Positions 9,373 to 18,151 of a stretch of DNA of 64,000 nt are shown here, in pieces. Made by a program: the position numbers and the translations under genes. The notes beneath the pieces were generated by a model. The model did not search any database and was not told the DNA's origin. It saw only the letters and a program-made list of their open reading frames with translations. This stretch comes from Pantoea sp. (lineage in GTDB: Bacteria > Pseudomonadota > Gammaproteobacteria > Enterobacterales > Enterobacteriaceae), in the NCBI RefSeq assembly GCF_028283705.1, contig NZ_JAPWKD010000032.1, positions 248,001 through 312,000 of the forward strand. The letters are read 5' to 3'. Numbering within the stretch: position 1 is the first letter of the stretch; every line of letters begins with the position of its first letter.

Positions 9373-9538
9373 AACGCGTAATAATTCCTTTAATCAGAAA
9401 TGCTGTGGTTTCTGAATACATTGCGCCTGCAGCAAACACCGACTTTTCAGTCGGCTGGCATCGAAACAATGCCAGGCCGTGAAACGCGAGCGAGCGACTA
9501 TACCATTTTCGCCCTGAGCTAACAAATAGCGGGGACAA

Positions 9539-10741
9539 TCAACCTGCTATGCGCAAACGTGGCAACATTTCCGTGGCACATACCCGCGCTAACCGATCAA
9601 TCTCCACTACCGCCTCAACGCTATCGGGTTCCCCGCAGCTCAGCGATGCCAGCACTTCACTGTTCAGTGCTGCGATATCGGTAAAGCGGATCTGATGCTG
9701 TAGAAATGCGGCGACCGCCACCTCGTTCGCTGCATTCAGCGTCGTCGTGGCGGCCTGGCCAGTGGCGCAGGCGTCAATTGCCAGCTTCAGGCAGGGATAG
9801 CGCGCGTAATCTGGCTCAGCGAAGGTCAGCGCTTTCATTCGGGTGAAATCGAGCGGTGTTACGCCTGCAGAAATACGTGCTGGCCATGCCATGCTGTGAG
9901 CAATAGGGGTACGCATATCGGGCGATCCCAGTTGCGCCAGCACGCTACCATCGCAATAACGCACCATAGAATGGATGACCGACTGCGGGTGCAGGATCAC
10001 CTCCATCTGCGCATCCGTTGCGTTAAATAGCCAGCGGGCTTCAATGTATTCAAGACCTTTATTCATCATGGTGGCTGAATCAACAGAGATTTTACGCCCC
10101 ATTGACCAGTTCGGATGCGCACATGCCTGATCCGGCAACATGGCCGCTAACTCAGCTAATGGCGTGTCACGAAAAGGGCCACCTGATCCCGTGAGGATAA
10201 TCGACTCAATGCCGTTCTCCCGCAAATCAGCGTACCCCAACTGTTGCTGTATGGAAGCCGGTAAACTCTGAAAAATGGCATTGTGCTCGCTATCAACGGG
10301 CAATAACCGGGCCTGATGGCGCTGTACCGCCTCCATAAACAGGCGGCCGCATGTGACAAGAGATTCTTTATTCGCCAGCAGCACGGTTTTCCCGGCGCGA
10401 ATGGCTGCCAGCGTCGGCAGCAGACCCGATGCACCGACAATCGCCGCCATCACCTGATCAACTTCATCCAGCGCAGCCAGTTCACAGGCAGCCTGAACGC
10501 CGGAGAGCACTTCAGTTTTAATGTTGAGTGCTCTCAGTCGCTCACGCAGCGACTGTGCGGAGATTTCATCCGCCATCGCCGCATAGCGCGGCGCAAACTG
10601 CTGGCATTGCTCGGCCATTAACGCCACATTCTGACCAGCCACCAGCGCTGTTACCTGATATTGCTCGGGATTTTCCCGCACCACTGCCAGTGTGCTGGTA
10701 CCAATTGAGCCGGTGGAACCAAGCAGAGTTAATCGCTTCAT
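9539..10741 (-). CDS. ispC: 1-deoxy-D-xylulose 5-phosphate reductoisomerase
   Basis: Second enzyme of the MEP isoprenoid pathway (also called dxr): NADPH-dependent rearrangement of DXP to methylerythritol phosphate, the fosmidomycin target. The chosen ATG at 10741 gives MKRLTLLGSTGSIGTSTL, the conserved N-terminus with the nucleotide-binding GSTGSIG. The longer open frame upstream runs through the frr terminator and is not coding. NKESLV and the metal-site segment DSEHNAIFQ are visible in the middle. The 400 residues compare with 398 in E. coli. A 166-base gap separates it from uppS. Confidence 0.97.
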   Translation of the reverse strand: MKRLTLLGSTGSIGTSTLAVVRENPEQYQVTALVAGQNVALMAEQCQQFAPRYAAMADEISAQSLRERLRALNIKTEVLSGVQAACELAALDEVDQVMAAIVGASGLLPTLAAIRAGKTVLLANKESLVTCGRLFMEAVQRHQARLLPVDSEHNAIFQSLPASIQQQLGYADLRENGIESIILTGSGGPFRDTPLAELAAMLPDQACAHPNWSMGRKISVDSATMMNKGLEYIEARWLFNATDAQMEVILHPQSVIHSMVRYCDGSVLAQLGSPDMRTPIAHSMAWPARISAGVTPLDFTRMKALTFAEPDYARYPCLKLAIDACATGQAATTTLNAANEVAVAAFLQHQIRFTDIAALNSEVLASLSCGEPDSVEAVVEIDRLARVCATEMLPRLRIAG

Positions 10742-10800
10742 GACGCTTTCCGTGTGTTTTCCGGAGAAGGCAGGCAGAAAATGCCCTCTTCTGCAGGGAC

Positions 10801-10861
10801 AAAAATAAAACGCCGCAAGATCGTGCATTCCCAAATGGGTATACCTCTCTTGACGGCGTTT
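10801..10861 (-). terminator. Rho-independent terminator after frr
   Basis: Read on the minus strand, AAACGCCGTCAAGA pairs with TCTTGCGGCGTTT (13 bp with one bulge) and is followed by TATTTTTGT. A small CCCATTTGGG hairpin sits in the loop. It lies 17 bases after the frr stop codon. Confidence 0.85.
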
Positions 10862-10878
10862 GTCGGACAAAGATGGAA

Positions 10879-11436
10879 TCAGAACTCCATCAGTTCCTTT
10901 TCTTTCTCTGCCAGTGCTGCATCAACATTCTTGATGCGTGCATCGGTCATTTTCTGGATTTCGTCCTGCGTACGACGTTCGTCGTCTTCGCTGATCTCTT
11001 TATCTTTCAGCAACGCTTTGATCTTGTCGTTGGCGTCGCGGCGTACGTTACGTACTGACACACGACCCTGCTCCGCTTCGCCACGGACGATTTTGATCAG
11101 ATCTTTACGACGTTCTTCCGTCAGCGCTGGCAGCGGAACACGGATGTCGCTACCTGCTGAACTTGGGTTCAGACCCAGATCGGATGCCATAATCGCTTTT
11201 TCAACTGCCGGACCCAGGGAGCGATCGAAGACGTTGATTTTCAGCGTACGGGAATCTTCTACAGTGACGCTAGCCAGCTGACGCAGCGGCGTTGGCGTAC
11301 CGTAATATTCAACAACAATGCCGTCGAGCAGAGAGGGAGAAGCGCGACCAGTGCGCACTTTGCTAATGGTGTTTTTGAATGCTTCCACGCATTTGTCCAT
11401 GCGCGTTTCAGCATCTTTTTTAATTTCGTTAATCAC
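10879..11436 (-). CDS. frr: Ribosome recycling factor
   Basis: Splits post-termination ribosomes together with EF-G. The 185-residue product equals the E. coli length when translation starts at the GTG at 11436 (VINEIKKDAETRMDKC). That GTG is preceded by AAGGGT with an 8-base gap, and E. coli frr also uses GTG; the open frame extends 30 codons further upstream but without conservation. The long-helix domain I and domain II are recognisable through TGRASPSLLDGI and NDKIKALLKDKEISEDD. A terminator follows, so frr is probably the end of its own transcript, with pyrH upstream on the same strand. Confidence 0.97.
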   Translation of the reverse strand: MINEIKKDAETRMDKCVEAFKNTISKVRTGRASPSLLDGIVVEYYGTPTPLRQLASVTVEDSRTLKINVFDRSLGPAVEKAIMASDLGLNPSSAGSDIRVPLPALTEERRKDLIKIVRGEAEQGRVSVRNVRRDANDKIKALLKDKEISEDDERRTQDEIQKMTDARIKNVDAALAEKEKELMEF

Positions 11437-11515
11437 GTTGAAACCCTTGGATTCGGTTTGACCTGGCCATTTCCGGGCTAACCGGAAGCGGTATCGATAA
11501 TCATCGATCATCCTG

Positions 11516-11537
11516 ATACCCGTCATACTTCGGGTAT
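11516..11537. repeat. Short inverted repeat in the pyrH-frr gap
   Basis: ATACCCG and CGGGTAT form a 7-bp stem around an 8-base loop. The core resembles the intergenic repeat text (CGTCATACTT...) that I remember as frequent in several enterobacterial genomes; a related, more degenerate copy is near 41778-41840. Family membership is inferred from memory of similar sequences. Confidence 0.4.
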
Positions 11538-11596
11538 GGTGCAGCGCCCGAGCGCCGCGCCAACAGAATATACCCTATTTTATCTTGCGTCGGGTA

Positions 11597-12322
11597 TTAA
11601 TGCGTAATCAGGGTGCCTTCTTTTTCACCCATCACCACGCGGCGCAGTGCGCCAGGCTTGTTCATGTTGAAGACGCGGATTGGCAGCTGATGATCGCGAG
11701 CCAGCGTAAAGGCTGCCAGATCCATCACTTTCAGCTCTTTATCCAACACTTCGGCATAGCTCAGCTGTTCATACAGCGTTGCGTCCGGATTTTTAACCGG
11801 ATCGGCAGAATAGACGCCATCGACTTTGGTCGCTTTCAGCACCACGTCCGCTTCAATTTCAATGCCACGCAGGCAGGCGGCTGAGTCGGTGGTAAAGAAC
11901 GGGTTGCCAGTACCGGCCGAGAAAATCACAACGCGGTTATTGCGCAGCAGGCTGATCGCTTCGGCCCAGCTGTAGTTATCACATACGCCATTCAGCGGAA
12001 TCGCTGACATCAGACGCGCATTGACATAGGCACGGTGCAGCGCATCGCGCATCGCCAGGCCATTCATCACGGTAGCCAGCATACCCATATGGTCACCGAC
12101 CACACGGTTCATACCCGCCTGCGCCAGGCCCGCGCCACGGAACAGGTTACCGCCACCAATAACCACACCTACCTGGATACCCAGCTCAACCAGCTCTTTC
12201 ACCTCTTGCGCCATGCGGTCAAGCACACTCGCGTCAATACCAAAACCTTCGGCACCTTGCAGTGCTTCGCCACTCAGTTTTAGCAGGATACGTTGATATA
12301 CAGGTTTTGCGTTGGTCGCCAT
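11597..12322 (-). CDS. pyrH: UMP kinase
   Basis: Phosphorylates UMP to UDP with ATP; the bacterial hexameric enzyme is activated by GTP and inhibited by UTP. The 241 residues equal E. coli, and the amino acid kinase motifs are intact: KLSGEAL near residue 15, VIGGGNLFRG near 55 and AGTGNPFFTTDSA near 140. I placed the start at the ATG at 12322 (MATNAKPVYQR), 8 bases after AGGAAG, rather than at the TTG two codons upstream. The position between tsf and frr is the classical order, with a terminator separating it from tsf. Confidence 0.98.
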   Translation of the reverse strand: MATNAKPVYQRILLKLSGEALQGAEGFGIDASVLDRMAQEVKELVELGIQVGVVIGGGNLFRGAGLAQAGMNRVVGDHMGMLATVMNGLAMRDALHRAYVNARLMSAIPLNGVCDNYSWAEAISLLRNNRVVIFSAGTGNPFFTTDSAACLRGIEIEADVVLKATKVDGVYSADPVKNPDATLYEQLSYAEVLDKELKVMDLAAFTLARDHQLPIRVFNMNKPGALRRVVMGEKEGTLITH

Positions 12323-12443
12323 GGTCAATTCTTCCTGGAAGATATGATGAAAAGGAGAAGTTAAATCTGATCAATCATCCGCTTAGCGAGAGAGAAAAGC
12401 TATTGGGAAGTGACTGAAAATGCGTCCGCAACAAAATGCAGAC

Positions 12444-12473
12444 AAAAAAGAACCGCCTTCCGGCGGTTCTTTC
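12444..12473 (-). terminator. Rho-independent terminator after tsf
   Basis: On the minus strand AGAACCGCC, loop GGAA, GGCGGTTCT and then TTTTTTG. The strong GC stem and the T-run are placed 8 bases after the tsf stop codon. Confidence 0.93.
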
Positions 12474-12480
12474 GGACCAA

Positions 12481-13332
12481 TTAAGACTGTTTGGACATTG
12501 CAGCAACTTCTGCTGCGAAGTCAGTCTCAACTTTCTCGATACCTTCACCCACTTCGAAGCGGATAAAGTTGATCACGTCTGCGCCTTTCTCTTTCAGAGC
12601 CTGGCCAACAGTTTTGCTCGGGTCGATAACGAAAGCCTGACCAGTCAGAGAAACTTCGCCGGTGAATTTCTTCATGCGGCCTTCAACCATTTTCTCTGCG
12701 ATTTCTTTCGGCTTACCAGACTGCATGGCGATGTCCAGCTGAACCTGGTACTCTTTAGCCACCACGTCTTCAGACACGTCTTCCGGCTTAACGAATTCCG
12801 GCTTGCTTGCTGCAACGTGCATTGCAACCTGCTTGATCAGCTCTTCGTCTGCGCCTTTGGTAGAAACCAGAACGCCAATACGTGCGCCGTGCAGGTAGCT
12901 ACCCAGCTCAGCACCTTCCAGAATCGCAACGCGACGGATGTTGATGTTCTCACCGATTTTCGCAACCAGTGCTACGCGTTCTTCTTCGAACTGCGCTTTC
13001 AGAACTTCAACGTCGGTCACTTTGCCAGCAGCTGCTGCGTCAATCACTTTGTCAGCAAACGCCTGGAAACCGGCATCTTTTGCGACGAAGTCGGTCTGGC
13101 AGTTAACTTCCAGGATCACAGCATAGCCGTCAGCGATCTTGGTTTTGATCACGCCATCAGCAGCAACGTTACCCGCTTTTTTCGCTGCTTTGATTGCGCC
13201 AGACTTACGCATGTTTTCGATGGCCAGTTCGATATCGCCATTCGCTTCAGTCAGCGCTTTTTTGCAATCCATCATGCCAGCGGCAGTACGCTCGCGCAGT
13301 TCTTTTACCAGTGCAGCGGTAATTTCAGCCAT
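12481..13332 (-). CDS. tsf: Elongation factor Ts
   Basis: Nucleotide exchange factor that regenerates EF-Tu-GTP. The 283 residues equal E. coli. The N-terminal UBA-like domain carries LRERTGAGMMD-type sequence (here LRERTAAGMMDCKKAL, residues about 11-26), and the TDFVAKD motif that contacts EF-Tu is near residues 80-86. Cotranscribed with rpsB about 180 bases upstream; the gap contains a terminator-like hairpin expected to lower tsf output relative to rpsB. A strong terminator follows. Confidence 0.98.
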   Translation of the reverse strand: MAEITAALVKELRERTAAGMMDCKKALTEANGDIELAIENMRKSGAIKAAKKAGNVAADGVIKTKIADGYAVILEVNCQTDFVAKDAGFQAFADKVIDAAAAGKVTDVEVLKAQFEEERVALVAKIGENINIRRVAILEGAELGSYLHGARIGVLVSTKGADEELIKQVAMHVAASKPEFVKPEDVSEDVVAKEYQVQLDIAMQSGKPKEIAEKMVEGRMKKFTGEVSLTGQAFVIDPSKTVGQALKEKGADVINFIRFEVGEGIEKVETDFAAEVAAMSKQS

Positions 13333-13445
13333 TCCAGAATCCTCGATTCGTTTCTCAGTGTTTGCACACTGCCAGAAACTTGTTGCGGAAAATTTACTCT
13401 GCCCCGCTCACCTGACAGGTCAGCGTGACAAACTTGGATATAATA

Positions 13446-13467
13446 AAGGGGCCTGTGCGGCCCCCTT
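13446..13467 (-). terminator. Attenuator-like hairpin between rpsB and tsf
   Basis: Minus strand AAGGGGGCC, loop GCACA, GGCCCCTT and then TATTATAT. The stem is strong but the T-run is broken, which suits partial termination between the S2 and EF-Ts genes. The partial role is inferred. Confidence 0.6.
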
Positions 13468-13515
13468 AACAGATTACATCTGATGTCTAAGGGCTCTGTG
13501 AAAGAGCAGACCTTA

Positions 13516-14241
13516 TCAGGCGTTCTCTAAAGACGCGTCTTCAGCTTGCTCAGCCAGATCCTGTGAACGGCCTTCGCGCACGGTAGTGGCAACGGCAGTC
13601 AGGTACAGGCTTACAGCACGGATTGCATCGTCGTTACCCGGGATAACGAAATCAACGCCGTCCGGATCAGAGTTGGTATCAACGATAGCAAATACCGGAA
13701 TACCCAGGTTGTTTGCTTCTTTGATTGCAATGTGCTCGTGGTCAGCATCAACAACGAACAGTGCATCCGGCAGACCGCCCATATCTTTGATACCGCCCAG
13801 GCTGTTTTCCAGCTTGGCCAGCTCACGAGCGCGCATCAGCGCTTCTTTTTTGGTCAGTTTGTCGAAAGTACCGTCCTGAGACTGAGTTTCCAGATCTTTC
13901 AGGCGTTTGATTGACTGACGAACGGTTTTCCAGTTGGTCAGCATGCCACCCAACCAGCGGTGGTTAACGAAGAACTGGTCGCAGCTCAGTGCAGACTCTT
14001 TTACCGCTTCGGCAGCAGCGCGCTTAGTACCGACGAACAGGATCTTACCTTTACGGGAAGAAATTTTGTTCAGCTCAGCCAGGGCTTCGTTGAACATCGG
14101 TACAGTTTTCTCAAGGTTGATGATGTGAACTTTGTTACGCGCACCGAAGATGAACGGCTTCATTTTCGGGTTCCAGTAACGGGTCTGGTGACCGAAGTGA
14201 ACACCAGCCTTGAGCATGTCGCGCATGGAAACAGTTGCCAT
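13516..14241 (-). CDS. rpsB: 30S ribosomal protein S2
   Basis: Late-assembling small-subunit protein. The 241 residues match E. coli exactly in length with the start at the ATG at 14241 (MATVSMRDMLKAGVHFGHQ). An in-frame upstream extension of 23 codons runs through the leader and is not conserved. Ribosomal S2 signatures FGHQTRYWNPKM and GGMLTNWKT are visible. It heads the rpsB-tsf operon, preceded by a structured leader and a strong promoter. In E. coli S2 represses its own operon through this leader, and the same is expected here. Confidence 0.98.
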   Translation of the reverse strand: MATVSMRDMLKAGVHFGHQTRYWNPKMKPFIFGARNKVHIINLEKTVPMFNEALAELNKISSRKGKILFVGTKRAAAEAVKESALSCDQFFVNHRWLGGMLTNWKTVRQSIKRLKDLETQSQDGTFDKLTKKEALMRARELAKLENSLGGIKDMGGLPDALFVVDADHEHIAIKEANNLGIPVFAIVDTNSDPDGVDFVIPGNDDAIRAVSLYLTAVATTVREGRSQDLAEQAEDASLENA

Positions 14242-14401
14242 GATTACCTCTAAAGTTTGATTGGGGTTGGGCCTCCATGTATCCCATACAACCGACCTCT
14301 TACGAGGCACCCCGGCGTACGTGTCGATACATGTGTGTTTTAGTACACATAATGAGATTTATGCGTTTCCTGTCGGCCTGGCGGCTGACAGAGAATCGTC
14401 G
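14242..14401 (-). promoter_or_regulatory. rpsB mRNA leader (tff/t44-like)
   Basis: A roughly 160-base untranslated leader separates the predicted transcription start from the rpsB ATG. It contains several self-complementary stretches, for example CCATGTATCCCAT and a GTACACA/TGTGTGT pairing. In E. coli this segment was described as the t44/tff RNA and serves as the S2 autoregulatory leader; equivalence here rests on position. The rest of the rpsB-map gap up to 14556 holds the rpsB promoter and presumably the divergent map promoter; I see no gene in it. Confidence 0.6.
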
Positions 14402-14407
14402 GCGCGC

Positions 14408-14437
14408 TTTATACCATAATGTGCAGGAATACGCCAA
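14408..14437 (-). promoter_or_regulatory. rpsB promoter with extended -10
   Basis: Minus strand -35 TTGGCG (14432-14437), an 18-base spacer, then TGGTATAAA as an extended -10 (TATAAA 14408-14413) followed by GCGCGCC. The GC-rich discriminator is typical of ribosomal protein promoters under stringent control. Confidence 0.8.
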
Positions 14438-14556
14438 TAGTAGTTAGCGGGAAAAGGCTTAGTGTTTCCCGATTTGGCAGCCTAAATGCCTGCTGCTAAC
14501 ATGACTGCACAGAATTCAATTATCGTCGAAATTTTCGACAGCCGCGGATTAATTTA

Positions 14557-15351
14557 ATGGCAATCTCAATCAAAACCCCTGAAGAAATCGAAAAAATGCG
14601 TGTTGCGGGCCGCCTGGCCGCTGAAGTGCTGGAAATGATTGCACCACACGTGGTACCGGGTATCTCTACCGGTGAACTGGACCGTCTCTGCCACGAGCAT
14701 ATCACCCAACAGCAGCAGGCCATTTCCGCCTGTCTCGGTTACCACGGTTTCCCGAAATCGGTGTGCATCTCAATCAATGAAGTGGTGTGTCACGGCATTC
14801 CCAGCGACGATCGCATCCTGAAAGATGGCGATGTCGTCAATATCGATGTCACGGTGATCAAAGATGAGTATCACGGCGACACCTCGAAAATGTTCATTGT
14901 TGGCAAGCCAACCATTCAGGGTGAGCGCCTGTGCCGGGTCACGCAGGAAAGCCTGTATCTGGCGCTGCGTCTGGTAAAACCGGGCATTCGCCTGCGTGAA
15001 CTGGGCCGTGCGATTCAGAAGTACGTTGAAGCGCAGGATTTCTCCGTGGTGCGTGAATATTGCGGCCACGGCATTGGTAAAGGTTTCCATGAAGAACCGC
15101 AGGTGCTGCATTACGATGCTGATGACAGTGGCGTGGTGTTGCAGGCTGGCATGACCTTTACCGTCGAGCCGATGGTTAACGCCGGTGACTACCGCATCCG
15201 TACCATGAAGGATGGCTGGACCGTGAAAACCAAAGATCGCAGCTTGTCCGCGCAGTACGAGCATACTATTGTGGTGACGGAAAACGGCTGTGAGATTCTG
15301 ACCCTGCGTGAAGACGACACCATTCCAGCAGTGCTGGAAAACGTAGCGTAA
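14557..15351 (+). CDS. map: Methionine aminopeptidase, type I
   Basis: Removes the N-terminal methionine from nascent proteins when the second residue is small. The 264 residues equal E. coli. The pita-bread fold metal ligands are present in their usual contexts: Asp in VNIDVTVIKDEYHGDTS (two ligands), His in CGHGIGKGFHEEP, and Glu residues in FTVEPMVN and SAQYEHTIVV. Transcribed divergently from rpsB across a 315-base gap, and followed by a terminator before glnD. Start ATG gives MAISIKTPEEIEKM, as in E. coli. Confidence 0.98.
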   Translation: MAISIKTPEEIEKMRVAGRLAAEVLEMIAPHVVPGISTGELDRLCHEHITQQQQAISACLGYHGFPKSVCISINEVVCHGIPSDDRILKDGDVVNIDVTVIKDEYHGDTSKMFIVGKPTIQGERLCRVTQESLYLALRLVKPGIRLRELGRAIQKYVEAQDFSVVREYCGHGIGKGFHEEPQVLHYDADDSGVVLQAGMTFTVEPMVNAGDYRIRTMKDGWTVKTKDRSLSAQYEHTIVVTENGCEILTLREDDTIPAVLENVA

Positions 15352-15372
15352 ATCTCTTCCAATAATGACCTC

Positions 15373-15395
15373 GCCGACCACGTGTCGGCTTTTTT
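15373..15395 (+). terminator. Rho-independent terminator after map
   Basis: GCCGAC, loop CACGT, GTCGGC, then TTTTTT, starting 22 bases after the map stop. The glnD frame opens through this hairpin, which argues against the earliest possible glnD start. Confidence 0.85.
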
Positions 15396-15414
15396 ATGGC
15401 GTGCAGACGAGACG

Positions 15415-18075
15415 ATGTCGATGAGTGGTAGCGTGACCGAAGCAGTACACAAGGGCCTGACCGATTCCCCTGCCGACTGGCCCGATGAAGCCTTAACCCG
15501 CGAGAACCTCAAACTCTATCTCGAACAATTTCAGCAACACATGGGCGTGGCATTTGATGCCGGGACCGATGTTGAATCGCTGATTGATGTGCGCACGTTG
15601 TTTATCGATCGGCTGTTGCGTCGCTTATGGCGCTTCTTTGGCTTTGATCAGATGAAAGAGATCGCTCTGCTGGCGGTCGGTGGTTATGGCCGTGGCGAAT
15701 TGCATCCGCTGTCAGACATCGATGTGCTGATCCTCAGCCGTCGCCCGCTGGATGAGCAGGCAGCACAGCGCACCAGCCAACTGCTGACGCTGATGTGGGA
15801 TCTGAAACTGGAAGTCGGTCATAGCGTCCGTACGCTGGAAGAATGCCTGCTGGAAGGACTGTCGGATCTGACTGTCGCCACCAACCTGATTGAGTCGCGC
15901 ATGCTGACCGGCGACGTGGCGCTGTTTCTCGAACTGCAAAAAAACATCTTTAGCGATGGTTTCTGGCCTTCGGCACGTTTCTTTGCCGCCAAAATTGAAG
16001 AACAACAGGAACGCCATAAGCGCTATCACGGCACCAGCTACAACCTGGAACCCGATATTAAAAGCAGCCCCGGCGGCTTGCGCGATATTCACACGCTGCA
16101 ATGGGTGGCGCGCCGTCATTTTGGGGCCACCACGCTGGATGAAATGGTCGGTTTCGGTTTTCTCACTGAAGCTGAACGCAACGAACTGAATGAATGCCAG
16201 GAATTTCTCTGGCGTATCCGCTTTGCTTTGCATCTGACGTTAACGCGTTACGATAACCGGCTGTTGTTTGATCGCCAGTTAAACGTCGCCCAACGCCTTA
16301 ACTACCTCGGCGAAGGTAATGAGCCAGTTGAGCGCATGATGAAGGACTTTTTCCGCGTCACACGCCGTATTGGCGAACTGAATCAGATGCTGCTGCAATT
16401 GTTTGATGAAGCCATTCTCGGACTTTCCTCGACGGAAAAACCGCGCAGCATTGACGACGATTTCCAGCTGCGGGGCGATTTGATCGACCTGCGGGATCCG
16501 ACATTGTTCGATCGTGAGCCACAATCGATTATGCGTATGTTTTACGTAATGGTACGCAACGAGGACATTAAAGGTATCTATTCCACCACCTTGCGCCAGC
16601 TGCGTTATTCACGTCGTCACCTGAAACAACCGTTATGCCAGATCCCGGAAGCCCGCCAGACCTTTATGGCGATTCTGCGCCACCCCGGCGCTGTGAAGCG
16701 CGCGCTGTTGCCAATGCATCGCCATAGCGTGCTGTGGGCCTACACGCCGCTATGGGGCAATATCGTCGGCCAGATGCAGTTTGACCTGTTCCATGCCTAC
16801 ACCGTGGATGAACACACCATCCGCGTATTGCAGAAGCTGGAGAGCTTTGCCGACGAAGCCACGCGTCCGATGCATCCCATGTGTGTTGAACTCTGGCCAC
16901 GTCTGCCACAACCGGAACTGCTGCTGATGGCGGCGCTGTTGCATGACATCGCCAAAGGGCGCGGTGGTGACCATTCGATTCTGGGGGCGCAGGATGCGCT
17001 GGATTTTGCCGAACTGCATGGTCTCAATTCACGCGAAACCCAGCTGGTTGCCTGGCTGGTGCGCCACCATCTGTTGATGTCGGTAACGGCGCAGCGTCGT
17101 GATATTCAGGACCCCACCGTCATTCAGCAATTTGCTGAAGTGATGCAGAACGAAAACCGTCTGCGTTATCTGGTGTGCTTAACGGTAGCGGATATTTGCG
17201 CCACTAACGAAAGCCTGTGGAACAGCTGGAAGCAAAGCCTGCTGCGCGAACTGTTTTTTGCCACCGAAAAACAGCTGCGCCGCGGAATGGAAAACAGCCC
17301 GGACCTGCGCGAGCGCGTGCGCCATCATCGGTTGCAGGCGCTGGCCCTGCTGCGCATGGAAAACCTCGACGAAGAACGGTTGCAGCATATCTGGAGCCGC
17401 TGCCGTTCCGACTATTTCCTGCGCCATACCCCTAATCAGCTGGCATGGCATGCCCGCCATCTGATTAACCATGATTTGAGCAAACCACTGGTGCTGGTCA
17501 GCCCACAGGCCACCCGTGGCGGCACCGAGATTTTTATCTGGAGCCCGGATCGCCCTTACCTGTTCGCCGCAGTGGCAGGCGAGCTGGATCGGCGCAACCT
17601 TAGCGTGCACGACGCGCAGATCTTTACCAGCCGTGATGGCATGGCAATGGATACCTTTATCGTGCTGGAACCCGATGGCAGCCCGCTGGCCGCCGATCGT
17701 CATCCGATGATCATCCACGCGCTGGAACAGGCGATCGCGCAAACCGAGTGGGTGCCGCCGCGCGTGCGTCGCCAGTCATCACGCCTCAAGCACTTCAGCG
17801 TGGACACCGAAGTCAGCTTCCTGCCAACCCATACCGATCGCCGCAGCTATCTGGAATTGATCGCGCTCGATCAGCCTGGCCTGCTGGCGCGGGTAGGTGA
17901 AGTCTTTGCCGATTTAGGCGTCTCGCTACATGGTGCACGCATCAGTACAATTGGTGAGCGGGTTGAGGATCTTTTCATCCTGGCAAACAGCGAGCGACGC
18001 GCGCTTGATGTCGAAATGCGCAATGTGTTGCAACAACGGTTGACAGAGGCCCTTAATCCAAACGATAAAGTGTGA
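15415..18075 (+). CDS. glnD: Bifunctional PII uridylyltransferase / uridylyl-removing enzyme
   Basis: Primary glutamine sensor of the nitrogen cascade: uridylylates PII proteins when glutamine is low and removes UMP when it is high. The 886 residues show the nucleotidyltransferase motif GGYGRGELHPLSDID (about residues 80-95), the HD domain with LLHDIAKGRGGDHS (about 500), and two C-terminal ACT domains (about 700-886) that bind glutamine. The first 35 residues differ from E. coli. I chose the ATG at 15415 because an earlier GTG lies inside the map terminator; the ATG two codons later is equally possible. Standalone gene between map and dapD. Confidence 0.95.
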   Translation: MSMSGSVTEAVHKGLTDSPADWPDEALTRENLKLYLEQFQQHMGVAFDAGTDVESLIDVRTLFIDRLLRRLWRFFGFDQMKEIALLAVGGYGRGELHPLSDIDVLILSRRPLDEQAAQRTSQLLTLMWDLKLEVGHSVRTLEECLLEGLSDLTVATNLIESRMLTGDVALFLELQKNIFSDGFWPSARFFAAKIEEQQERHKRYHGTSYNLEPDIKSSPGGLRDIHTLQWVARRHFGATTLDEMVGFGFLTEAERNELNECQEFLWRIRFALHLTLTRYDNRLLFDRQLNVAQRLNYLGEGNEPVERMMKDFFRVTRRIGELNQMLLQLFDEAILGLSSTEKPRSIDDDFQLRGDLIDLRDPTLFDREPQSIMRMFYVMVRNEDIKGIYSTTLRQLRYSRRHLKQPLCQIPEARQTFMAILRHPGAVKRALLPMHRHSVLWAYTPLWGNIVGQMQFDLFHAYTVDEHTIRVLQKLESFADEATRPMHPMCVELWPRLPQPELLLMAALLHDIAKGRGGDHSILGAQDALDFAELHGLNSRETQLVAWLVRHHLLMSVTAQRRDIQDPTVIQQFAEVMQNENRLRYLVCLTVADICATNESLWNSWKQSLLRELFFATEKQLRRGMENSPDLRERVRHHRLQALALLRMENLDEERLQHIWSRCRSDYFLRHTPNQLAWHARHLINHDLSKPLVLVSPQATRGGTEIFIWSPDRPYLFAAVAGELDRRNLSVHDAQIFTSRDGMAMDTFIVLEPDGSPLAADRHPMIIHALEQAIAQTEWVPPRVRRQSSRLKHFSVDTEVSFLPTHTDRRSYLELIALDQPGLLARVGEVFADLGVSLHGARISTIGERVEDLFILANSERRALDVEMRNVLQQRLTEALNPNDKV

Positions 18076-18151
18076 CCGCAATCGATTTATTATCCCTTTT
18101 TTCTGTGCCAGCGTGACGCTGGCACCCGTATGACAGACTCAGGAAATTATC

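Noticed and set aside
10742..10870. N-terminal extension of IspC by 43 residues
   Set aside because: It reads through the frr terminator; the conserved start is the ATG at 10741.
15382..15414. Upstream GTG start for glnD
   Set aside because: The GTG lies inside the map terminator hairpin, has no ribosome-binding site and adds unconserved residues.
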